64,000 nucleotides of DNA from Pseudoduganella umbonata (GTDB lineage: Bacteria; Pseudomonadota; Gammaproteobacteria; Burkholderiales; Burkholderiaceae_D). Every line of letters begins with the position of its first letter. Position 1 is the stretch's first letter. The DNA is taken from positions 62,001 through 126,000 of the forward strand of contig NZ_JACHXS010000010.1 in NCBI RefSeq assembly GCF_014192225.1, in the 5' to 3' direction. The notes below the pieces were generated by a model. The model saw only the letters and a list, made by a program, of their open reading frames with translations. It did no database searches and was not told the DNA's origin. The position numbers and the translations under genes are program-made. Below are positions 56,989 through 64,000 of the stretch, one piece after another.

Positions 56989-58391
56989 GCGGCGACGCTC
57001 CCGGCACTGACCTTGCTGACCACATAGCGGAATTTGCCCGATTTCTCTGGAGCTATCTCGGTAACGTGCTGGACTTCGACAGTGACACCGGCACCGAGAC
57101 GGGACTTGAAGCCACGCTCGATCTGGCGTTGCAGCTGGTCGAACGCCTGGGCCTCGATGGGCGTGGCCAGGACGACGTGGACGCGCGTCAGGTCCAGGCT
57201 TTCCTGCATGATCTTGAACGCTTGCACTTGCGGCAGATCGCGCAGGATGTAGACCAGGGCAAGTCCATGCATCACGGTTCCATCCTGCGCGACGAGGAAA
57301 TCGGTGCTGCGGCCCTGGATCTCCTGCAGCAGCGGCAAGCCGCGCCCGCAGCCGCACTGCTGGGTACCCAGCACGCCAATGTCGCCGGTGCGGTAACGGA
57401 TGAATGGAAAGTCGCCAGTGGCGAGATGCGTGACGACGATCTCGCCGGCCTCCCCACGGGGCACCGGATTGCCGTCGACGCCGAGGATCTCGACGATGAT
57501 GTCCTCGGCGGTGATGTGCATACCGCCTTCCGGGCATTGGTGGGCGATGAAGCCGGCGTCGCGGCCACCGTAGCCGTTCGCGACCGGGCAACCAAAGGTG
57601 CTGGAGATTTGCGCGCGCTGTTCCTCGTACAGCCGTTCGGAAGTGACAAAGGCGACACGAATGCCCAGGTCGTCCATGCGCTGTCCCTTGGCACAGGCAT
57701 GCCGCGCGATGTGCGACAGCGCCGACGGATAACCGAACAGCATGCGCGGCTTGTGGGCACGGATGCGTGCCACGAAACCGTCGAGCTTGGCCGCCGACAT
57801 TTCAAATGCCGGCAGCAGGTGCGTACGCAGCAGCAGGTCGCGCAGCGCACGCACGCGGTCCTGCGCACCCAGCTCGATCGGCGAGCCCCATACGACGATT
57901 TCCGGATCGCCGATGTCGACGTTCCACCAGCGCGTGGCACGCCATTTGGCCGCCACGTCATGGCTGACGCGCTCCTTGCCGATGTAGAAGATCAGCGGCT
58001 CGCCGCTGGAGCCGCCGGTATTGAACCGGGCCAGCCCCACTGCATCGATGGCCTTCAATCGGTCGACATTGGTCCGGATGACAGTCTTGTCCATCAACGG
58101 CAGCCGGGCCAGGTCGTCCAGGCTGCGTACGTCGCACACGGGATCGAAGCCCATCTGTTCGAACAGGTCGCGGAAGTAAGGCACCTTGGAGCCGGCCCGC
58201 ACCAGCAGACGGCGCAGGCGTTGCAGCTGCAGGTCACGCAGCCGCTCTTCCGGCCAATACTGCGATTCCTCGAGTTGCTTGCGCACCGCTACGCTGCGGT
58301 GCTGCTTGACGCGCTCGTGCAGCGGAAAGATCAGGTTCGCGACAAGCGCCGTATAGGGCGCCGGCCGATAGCGCGCATTCTGCATGTTCAT
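56985..58391 (-). CDS. CapK/phenylacetate-CoA ligase-like protein
   Basis: 468 residues from the ATG at 58391; the start overlaps the stop of the upstream glycosyltransferase (ATGA). The adenylate-forming fold has Asn-Thr-Gly-Gly-Ser-Ser-Gly-Glu-Pro as the P-loop-like ATP-binding motif (about 125-135) and Tyr-Arg-Thr-Gly-Asp near 355. A Gln-Cys-Gly-Cys-Gly-Arg motif follows. Such proteins occur in capsule and EPS loci; the acyl or amino-acid substrate is not known. Confidence 0.85.
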   Translation of the reverse strand: MNMQNARYRPAPYTALVANLIFPLHERVKQHRSVAVRKQLEESQYWPEERLRDLQLQRLRRLLVRAGSKVPYFRDLFEQMGFDPVCDVRSLDDLARLPLMDKTVIRTNVDRLKAIDAVGLARFNTGGSSGEPLIFYIGKERVSHDVAAKWRATRWWNVDIGDPEIVVWGSPIELGAQDRVRALRDLLLRTHLLPAFEMSAAKLDGFVARIRAHKPRMLFGYPSALSHIARHACAKGQRMDDLGIRVAFVTSERLYEEQRAQISSTFGCPVANGYGGRDAGFIAHQCPEGGMHITAEDIIVEILGVDGNPVPRGEAGEIVVTHLATGDFPFIRYRTGDIGVLGTQQCGCGRGLPLLQEIQGRSTDFLVAQDGTVMHGLALVYILRDLPQVQAFKIMQESLDLTRVHVVLATPIEAQAFDQLQRQIERGFKSRLGAGVTVEVQHVTEIAPEKSGKFRYVVSKVSAGSVAA

Positions 58392-59494
58392 GACTGGCTC
58401 AACGCGGTGGTGCGGGCGCGGGCGGCACGCACATTTTGATAGACGGCAAGCAGGCGCGGACGCACACTCGCCCACGTGTAGGACTGCACTTGCCGCAGGC
58501 CCGCTTCGCGCAGCGAAGCTGCCAGCGCGGGCTCGGCCGCCAGGCGCAGCACGGCGGCCGCCATCGCCTCGGGCGCTTGCGGCGGCACCAGCAAAGCTGT
58601 ACGGCCGTCTTCGACAAGATACGGCACGCCACCGACGTTGGTGCTGACCACGGGCACGCCGCAGGCCAGCGATTCGAGCACGGAATTGGGCATGTTGTCG
58701 ACCAGGCTTGGGTTCAGCATCACATCCGTATTCTGGTACAGGGCTGCCATGGCCGCGTTGTCGACGCGACCGGTGAAGGTAACGGCTTGCGTGATGCCCA
58801 GTTCCGCAGCCAGCCGTTCCAGTTGCTCACGCTGTGGTCCGGAACCGGCAACGACCAGCGTGGCATCCGGATGGCGTTCACGCACCAGGGCGAGGGCACG
58901 CAAGGCGGACGCGTTGTCGTAGATCGGTTCCAGGTTGCGGGCAACCAGCAGACGCAGGCCGGCACCGCTCTGCGCCTCGGCAGCCGATGAGAAACGGTCG
59001 AGATTGACGATGTTCGGCACCACCTGCGTGGCGAGACCGTACTTGCCGAACACGGCCTCCAGGAAACCCGACGGCACGATGACGGCATCCGCGCGCTCCA
59101 GGCTCGGGGCGATCCACCGGTGTGCGCGGGCGAGGAAATCATCGGCTTCGCCACCCCGGTAATTGACGACGACCGGCGTGCCGCGCAGACGGGCGATCCA
59201 GATCGCCGGCGCTGCAAACAAATGCCACGACCAGCCGGAATTGGCCATCACGTGAAATACCTGCACGCTGCCGGCAGTGCGCCACAAACATGCCAGATAG
59301 GGGAGTAGCCGTGCAACTGCACGCAGGCCTTTGATGCGCCCGATCCATGCCGGCTGATATGGCGCATTGACCTGCACGGTCGTGACCTCGATCCCTTCGC
59401 TTCGCAACAATGCGGCCAGTTGCAAGGTCTGGTTCGCCATGCCGCCGGAGGGTGGCGGCAGCGGTCCGACGAGACCGATCGACAGCGGTGTCAT
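58388..59494 (-). CDS. Glycosyltransferase family 4
   Basis: 368 residues, GT-B fold. An N-terminal Gly-Pro-Leu-Pro-Pro-Pro-x-Gly-Gly loop binds acceptor or donor; the C-terminal Glu-x7-Glu-like region around Pro-Asn-Ser-Val-Leu-Glu and Gly-x-Pro-Val-Val-Ser-Thr is GT4-typical. It adds a sugar to the growing lipid-linked repeat unit. It overlaps both neighbours by 4 bp. Confidence 0.9.
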   Translation of the reverse strand: MTPLSIGLVGPLPPPSGGMANQTLQLAALLRSEGIEVTTVQVNAPYQPAWIGRIKGLRAVARLLPYLACLWRTAGSVQVFHVMANSGWSWHLFAAPAIWIARLRGTPVVVNYRGGEADDFLARAHRWIAPSLERADAVIVPSGFLEAVFGKYGLATQVVPNIVNLDRFSSAAEAQSGAGLRLLVARNLEPIYDNASALRALALVRERHPDATLVVAGSGPQREQLERLAAELGITQAVTFTGRVDNAAMAALYQNTDVMLNPSLVDNMPNSVLESLACGVPVVSTNVGGVPYLVEDGRTALLVPPQAPEAMAAAVLRLAAEPALAASLREAGLRQVQSYTWASVRPRLLAVYQNVRAARARTTALSQS

Positions 59495-60756
59495 TTGCGC
59501 TCTCCCGTCACCAGCTTGCCATATACCTTCCGGTAACGTGCCACGCTGGCCGCCCAGTTGCGCTCACTCTCGACAAAGCGCCTCCCCTGTTGCTTCAATG
59601 CCGGCCACTGTTCCGGCGCAGCCAGCAATGCCAGCACGCGCTTCGCCAGCGCCGCGGCATCCCCGGCCGCGAACAGCACGCCGGTGCGGCCATCCTCGAT
59701 CAATTCGCGGTGGCCACCCACGTCCGACGCGGCGAGCAGCCGGCCCTGCGCCATCGCTTCCAGCGGTTTGAGAGGGGTAACGAGATCCGTCAGCCGCATC
59801 TTCAGCCGCGGATAACACAGCACGTCCACCAGGTTGTAGTAGCGCTGCACTTCCGTGTGCGGCACCCGTCCCGTGAAGATCACCTGTGCCCCAATGCCGA
59901 GGACGTCGGCTTGTGTCCTCAGCGCAGCATCCTGCGGGCCGCCGCCGACCAGCAGCACGCGCAATTCGGGACGTTGCGCCAGCATTGCCGGCACGGCATC
60001 GAGCAGCACGTTCAAGCCTTCGTATGCATAGAACGACCCAATAAAGCCCAGCACGGTTTTTCCATCCAGGCCCAGCTCGCGCGCGAGCACCTCGTCGCGC
60101 GTGCCGCTCACCGAAAAATCGCCGATATCGACCGCGTTCGGGATCACTTCGACCTTTTGCGCGGGGATACCGCGGCCAACGATCTCGTTACGCAAGCCCT
60201 CGCAGATCGTGGTCGCCGCATCGACGCGCTTCAGCGCCCATGTCTCCATTGCGCGCGTGAGGCGATAACGCATGCCCCATTCCTTGCTGGTTCCATGGTC
60301 GACAGCCGCATCTTCCCAGAAAGCACGAATTTCATACACGACGGGGATGCCCAATTTACGGCCGACGAGCAATGCGGCGACCGCGTTCAGTGCCGGCGAA
60401 TGGGCGTGCAGGATATCCGGCTTCACGTCCAGTGCCACCTGCAGCAGCCGGGCGGCCAGGCGGTCGATCACGGCCAGCTGGTTCAGCACCGGCATGCGCG
60501 ACAGCATGCCATGGGCTGGCTCGGTACGAAAGAAGCGCAAGCCGTCCACGGTTTCGTGCGTGTCACCATTGCCGCCGTTCGCCGCTGCGTGTTTCGGGCT
60601 GGTGATATGGTGCGTGTCCCAACCCAGGGCACGCTGCTCCTGCAGGATCGAGCGGGTGCGGAAGGTGTAGCCGCTGTGCAGGGGGATCGAATGATCCAGC
60701 ACATGCAGGATCTTCAACGGCCGCGCGGCGATACTGTCAATGTCGGAGGTGCCCAT
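59491..60756 (-). CDS. Glycosyltransferase family 4, exosortase A-associated (Daro_2409 type)
   Basis: 421 residues. The opening Lys-Ile-Leu-His-Val-Leu-Asp-His-Ser-x-Pro-Leu-His-Ser-Gly-Tyr is the hallmark of the exosortase A-associated GT family. The C-terminal half has Pro-Asn-Ala-Val-Asp and Glu-x-x-Ala-Met-Ala donor-binding motifs. It starts one base after the amidotransferase stop. Confidence 0.92.
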   Translation of the reverse strand: MGTSDIDSIAARPLKILHVLDHSIPLHSGYTFRTRSILQEQRALGWDTHHITSPKHAAANGGNGDTHETVDGLRFFRTEPAHGMLSRMPVLNQLAVIDRLAARLLQVALDVKPDILHAHSPALNAVAALLVGRKLGIPVVYEIRAFWEDAAVDHGTSKEWGMRYRLTRAMETWALKRVDAATTICEGLRNEIVGRGIPAQKVEVIPNAVDIGDFSVSGTRDEVLARELGLDGKTVLGFIGSFYAYEGLNVLLDAVPAMLAQRPELRVLLVGGGPQDAALRTQADVLGIGAQVIFTGRVPHTEVQRYYNLVDVLCYPRLKMRLTDLVTPLKPLEAMAQGRLLAASDVGGHRELIEDGRTGVLFAAGDAAALAKRVLALLAAPEQWPALKQQGRRFVESERNWAASVARYRKVYGKLVTGERK

Positions 60757-60757
60757 G

Positions 60758-62653
60758 TTATGCCTGCATTTCTTTTCTCAGGAAGGCTTCGAACATCAAC
60801 AGCGTCCAGATCGGCGCGCTGTAGTCGCGGCGGCCGGACTGGTGATGCTCCACCATCTCGGTCAGGAAGGCGGTATTGAACATGCCGGTGGCAGCGAGGT
60901 TCGGTCCCAGCAGCGAGCTACGTACGCGTTCGCGCAGCGGGCCACGGAACCAGGCTGCCAGCGGCACCGCAAAGCCCTGCTTGCGACGGTACAGGATATC
61001 GTGTGGCAGGTACTTTTCCATGCTTTTCTTGAAGATGTACTTCCCTTCGCTGCCTTTCAGCTTCATATCCGACGGCAGGCCGGAAATCCATTCGACCAGC
61101 TGGTGGTCCAGCAGTGGCACGCGCACCTCGAGCGCGTGGGCCATGCTGGCGCGGTCCACCTTCGTCAGGATGTCTCCTGGCAGGTAGGTTTTCATGTCCA
61201 GATACTGGATCAGCGACAGCGGGTCGTCGGTCGGCGAATTGTTCGCGTGACCTCGCATCACGTCGATCGCCCGATAGCCCTGCAGGCCGGTGCGGAACGA
61301 GTGGGAAAACAGTTGGGCGCGCATCGCATCGGTCATGATCGACACGCCGTGGAAATAGCCTTCCACCAGGTCGCGCGACAGCGACTCGAACGTGCTCTTG
61401 GCACGGAACACGCGCGGTGCCCAGTCGGCCTTCGGATAATAGCGGCCCAGTGTGCCGAACAGCGGCCGGCGCAATGCCGACGGGATTCGTCCCCTGACCC
61501 GTTCTTCCGCCATCGTGTAGCGGTAGCGGCGGTAGCCGGCCAGGTTTTCGTCGCCGCCGTCGCCGGACAGCGCTACCGTTACTCGCTGGCGCGCCAGCTG
61601 GCACACGCGATAGGTGGGGATGGCCGAACTGTCGGCATATGGCTCGTCGTACAGGTCGGACAGGGTGTCGAGCAGGCCGAAGTCGTCGGTATCGACCGTT
61701 TGAACATGGTGGTTGGTGCGATACTGCTGCGCCACCTGCGCCGCGAATGCGGATTCGTCGAACGCCCGATCGCGAAAGCCGATCGAGCAGGTGTTGACGG
61801 GAGCGTTGTTGAGGCCCGCCATCATCGCCACCACGGCACTGGAATCGACGCCTCCCGACAGGAAAGCCCCCAGCGGCACTTCGGCCACCAGCTGGCTGCG
61901 CACCGAATCGCGCAGTCGTTCCACCAGCTCGCCCTGCGCGTCGCTTTCCGTCATTGCATGGTGCAACTTGAACGGAACGTCCCACCACCGTTGTGGCGTG
62001 GCCAGCGGCGCACCGACCTTCTGTACCAGCCGGAAACCCGGCGACAGCTTGAAGGCACCCTTGTAGATCGTCTTCGGCTCCGGCACGTAGCCGTAGGCGA
62101 AATAATCCTCGACAGCGCACGGGTCGATCTCGCGCGGCAGGCCGGGCAGCGAACGCAGCGCTTTCAGTTCGGAGCTGAACGCGAACAGCCCGTCCGGCAG
62201 CATCGTGTAAAACATCGGCTTGACACCCATGTGGTCACGCGCCAGGAACATCAATTGCTCATTGCGATCCCACAGGCCAAAAGCAAACATGCCGCGAAAC
62301 CGTTCCACGCAAGCTTCGCCCCACTCCTCCCACGCGTGCACGATCACCTCGGTGTCGCTCTTCGTCCTGAATACGTGGCCCAGTGCCTTCAGCTCGGCCG
62401 TCAACTCGCGATAGTTGTAGATTTCGCCGTTGTAGCAAACCATGACGCTGCCATCTTCGTTGCCGAGCGGCTGCTGGCCCAGCGACAGGTCGATGACGGA
62501 AAGACGGCGGTGACCGAAGCCGACACCGGGTTCGCGATAGATGTCGCCCTCATCGGGCCCCCGGTGGAACTGGGTATCGTTCATCCGTCGCAGCAACGCT
62601 TCGTCGATGTCGCGCCGGCCCCGCGTATCCAGTATGCCCACTATTCCGCACAT
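60758..62653 (-). CDS. Asparagine synthase-like amidotransferase, exosortase A system
   Basis: 631 residues from the ATG at 62653; this start puts Cys2 at the N-terminus as the glutaminase nucleophile (Met-Cys-Gly-Ile-Val-Gly), whereas the earlier start would bury it. Residues 1-210 form the class II glutaminase, and the ATP-pyrophosphatase loop Ser-Gly-Gly-Val-Asp-Ser (about 260) starts the synthetase domain. In exosortase A loci this protein likely amidates a sugar acid of the polysaccharide. It overlaps the upstream glycosyltransferase by 13 bp. Confidence 0.92.
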   Translation of the reverse strand: MCGIVGILDTRGRRDIDEALLRRMNDTQFHRGPDEGDIYREPGVGFGHRRLSVIDLSLGQQPLGNEDGSVMVCYNGEIYNYRELTAELKALGHVFRTKSDTEVIVHAWEEWGEACVERFRGMFAFGLWDRNEQLMFLARDHMGVKPMFYTMLPDGLFAFSSELKALRSLPGLPREIDPCAVEDYFAYGYVPEPKTIYKGAFKLSPGFRLVQKVGAPLATPQRWWDVPFKLHHAMTESDAQGELVERLRDSVRSQLVAEVPLGAFLSGGVDSSAVVAMMAGLNNAPVNTCSIGFRDRAFDESAFAAQVAQQYRTNHHVQTVDTDDFGLLDTLSDLYDEPYADSSAIPTYRVCQLARQRVTVALSGDGGDENLAGYRRYRYTMAEERVRGRIPSALRRPLFGTLGRYYPKADWAPRVFRAKSTFESLSRDLVEGYFHGVSIMTDAMRAQLFSHSFRTGLQGYRAIDVMRGHANNSPTDDPLSLIQYLDMKTYLPGDILTKVDRASMAHALEVRVPLLDHQLVEWISGLPSDMKLKGSEGKYIFKKSMEKYLPHDILYRRKQGFAVPLAAWFRGPLRERVRSSLLGPNLAATGMFNTAFLTEMVEHHQSGRRDYSAPIWTLLMFEAFLRKEMQA

Positions 62654-63816
62654 GATGTCACCGCCCCTCTTGTCTTGATCTTTCGTTCGCACAGGCTGTC
62701 GTACATGCCTTGGTAGGCAGCGACCATCGCCGTCATGCTGTATTTGCGGAGCACCCTTTCGCGGCCCGCGGAGCCGTGGCGCGCCGCCACTTCCGGCAAT
62801 GCGGTGTATTGCTCGAGTGCCGCCGCCATCGCGCCCGGATCCGCAGGCGGCACGAGACTACCCGTGACGCCATCGTCCACCACTTCGGGTATGCCGCCTA
62901 CACGCGTGCCGACCACCGGCAAACCGCTTGCCATCGCTTCGAGCGCGGAACCGGGTGTTCCCTCGGCGATCGATGACATGACGAACACGTTCAGGCAGCG
63001 CAGTATCTGTGCTACGTCCGTGCGTGCTCCCGGTAGCCAGACCGCATCCTGCAGTCCGAGCGCGGCGGCCTTGGCGCGGATCGAGTCCAGCAGCGGACCG
63101 TCGCCGACGATCGCCAGCCGCAGCGGTAGCTCTGGCCGCTGCTCGCGCAGCAGCGCAAAGGCATGCAGCAAGGTGGCATGATCCTTCACCGCTTGCACGC
63201 GGCCGACGGTGCCGATGACGACATGCTTCGGTTCAAATGGCCAACCCTGCGGACGCACCGGTTGATCGAGCGTGCGCGGGTGGAAGCGCTCGGCATCGAT
63301 TCCGTTCGCGAGCATCCGGCTCTTGTGTGGGGGAACGCGGATCACGTCGCGGTTCCAGTTCTCCATTGCTGCCGAATTTGCATAGCAGCAATCGTAGAAC
63401 GGCACCATCAGGCGGCGCAGCGCGTTGCGCTTGCGGTTGGTGCCGTGTGGATCGTCGTGATCCCGGCCGTGGGCACCGTTGATGCGCACCGGTACATTGG
63501 CAAGCAGCGCGGCCGGACCATACTCGACGGCGGACAGGTTGTACGAATGCAGCACTGCCGGCCGCAGTTCACGCAGCAGGCGCCACAGTGCCACATGCGT
63601 TCCAGGGGATTGACCAGGCTGCTTGTGCAGTGCATGGATGGTGACGTCGGCGCGGGTGATTTTCCTGGCGAAAGCCGGGTTGTAATCGGTCAGGCAGACA
63701 ATCGCGTGCCGATATGCATTGGCTGGCATCCGGTTGATCCGCTCGACCAGCAGCGTTTCCAGGCCGCCAAAGTCGAGGCGGTAAATCAGATGGACAATGA
63801 GAGGTGCGTCGTTCAT
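62641..63816 (-). CDS. Sugar transferase of the PEP-CTERM/exosortase A system (GT4)
   Basis: 391 residues from the ATG at 63816. Val-His-Leu-Ile-Tyr-x-Leu-x-x-Gly-Gly-Leu-Glu is the family opening; the donor-site Glu-Gly-Thr-Pro-Gly-Ser-Ala-Leu-Glu motif is near 290. It belongs to the EpsH1/XrtA-associated transferase group and likely extends the repeat unit. It starts four bases after the end of the upstream (partial) gene at the window edge. Confidence 0.9.
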   Translation of the reverse strand: MNDAPLIVHLIYRLDFGGLETLLVERINRMPANAYRHAIVCLTDYNPAFARKITRADVTIHALHKQPGQSPGTHVALWRLLRELRPAVLHSYNLSAVEYGPAALLANVPVRINGAHGRDHDDPHGTNRKRNALRRLMVPFYDCCYANSAAMENWNRDVIRVPPHKSRMLANGIDAERFHPRTLDQPVRPQGWPFEPKHVVIGTVGRVQAVKDHATLLHAFALLREQRPELPLRLAIVGDGPLLDSIRAKAAALGLQDAVWLPGARTDVAQILRCLNVFVMSSIAEGTPGSALEAMASGLPVVGTRVGGIPEVVDDGVTGSLVPPADPGAMAAALEQYTALPEVAARHGSAGRERVLRKYSMTAMVAAYQGMYDSLCERKIKTRGAVTSCAE

Positions 63817-63820
63817 GGGT

Positions 63821-64000
63821 TCACTGTCGCGCGTTGGCCGCGAGCACGGCGTCGATCGAGGCGAGATGGGTTTGCAGGAAAGCGCGCAGCGCCGGGCGCG
63901 CGCTCGCAGGATCCTCATCGTATGGCGAGAATAGCATCAATACAGCGCCGTCATCACTGCCAGTCAGAAATTTTTGTTTCGTTTGCAACAATTTCCCTAC
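63821..64000 (-). CDS. C-terminal end of a protein, probably exosortase A with EpsI domain
   Basis: Only the last 59 residues are inside the window; the frame is open to the right edge. The tail Gly-Ser-Asp-Asp-Gly-Ala and a C-terminal amphipathic helix (Leu-Arg-Ala-Phe-Leu) resemble the end of the EpsI (DUF3485) domain that is fused to XrtA in Betaproteobacteria. In other genomes xrtA is the direct upstream neighbour of the sugar transferase. The identity is inferred from context and a weak match. Confidence 0.5.
   Translation of the reverse strand, partial: VGKLLQTKQKFLTGSDDGAVLMLFSPYDEDPASARPALRAFLQTHLASIDAVLAANARQ

Overview
The window is GC-rich chromosomal DNA of a betaproteobacterium, most likely an Oxalobacteraceae member (Massilia, Duganella, Pseudoduganella or a relative). 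The reasons are the gene order petABC-sspA-sspB, the Betaproteobacteria-style cytochrome b, the exosortase A exopolysaccharide cluster, the large betaproteobacterial Tad pilus locus and a GGGGTCAGACCCC inverted repeat that I associate with this family. Placement rests on gene content only. There is no integrase, transposase or CRISPR array.

Region by region. 1-2.7 kb: the end of a membrane glycosyltransferase-like gene, a cupin, and a membrane protein with a degenerate Mrr-type nuclease domain. 2.9-12.0 kb: an alpha-glucoside locus with a TonB-dependent receptor, LacI regulator, GH65 phosphorylase, beta-phosphoglucomutase, MFS transporter and second LacI regulator. Uptake through receptor and transporter would feed phosphorolysis to beta-glucose-1-phosphate and then glucose-6-phosphate. 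Two distinct sets of palindromic operators are visible. 12.0-16.4 kb: tRNA-Thr, sspB, sspA and the cytochrome bc1 genes petC, petB and petA, all on the minus strand. 16.6-22.2 kb: mscL, a DegS-like protease, a DUF2461 protein, a dmlR/dmlA pair for D-malate, a small exported protein and a GIN-domain protein.

22.3-36.0 kb: a complete Tad (Flp pilus) locus on the minus strand. Two flp pilin genes head it. Between them lies a decayed 5' fragment of a second prepilin-peptidase gene, so the tadV-flp unit was duplicated in tandem and one peptidase copy lost. Then follow tadV, a winged-helix AAA ATPase, cpaB/rcpC, the secretin, a small lipoprotein, tadG, two tadE-like genes, tadZ, tadA, tadB, tadC and a TPR lipoprotein. 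A diguanylate cyclase is divergent from the pilin end.

36.3-46.9 kb: the diguanylate cyclase, a LysR regulator, a giant indolepyruvate ferredoxin oxidoreductase-type enzyme, the fused B12-dependent acyl-CoA mutase IcmF behind a palindromic promoter, a PhyH-type dioxygenase and an orphan ribbon-helix-helix protein. 47.0-52.7 kb: a UvrD-like helicase, an MBL-fold hydrolase divergent from a TetR regulator with visible operators, and a BNR beta-propeller protein next to a MoaD/ThiS-like protein ending in Gly-Gly.

52.8-64.0 kb: an exosortase A-associated exopolysaccharide operon on the minus strand, entering from the right edge (C-terminus of the putative exosortase). It carries three glycosyltransferases, an asparagine-synthase-like amidotransferase, a CapK-like ligase, an O-antigen-ligase-like protein, a polysaccharide deacetylase, a flippase and a [2Fe-2S] ferredoxin whose C-terminal Pro-Gln tail comes from a hexanucleotide microsatellite. 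Most of these genes overlap or abut, so they look translationally coupled.
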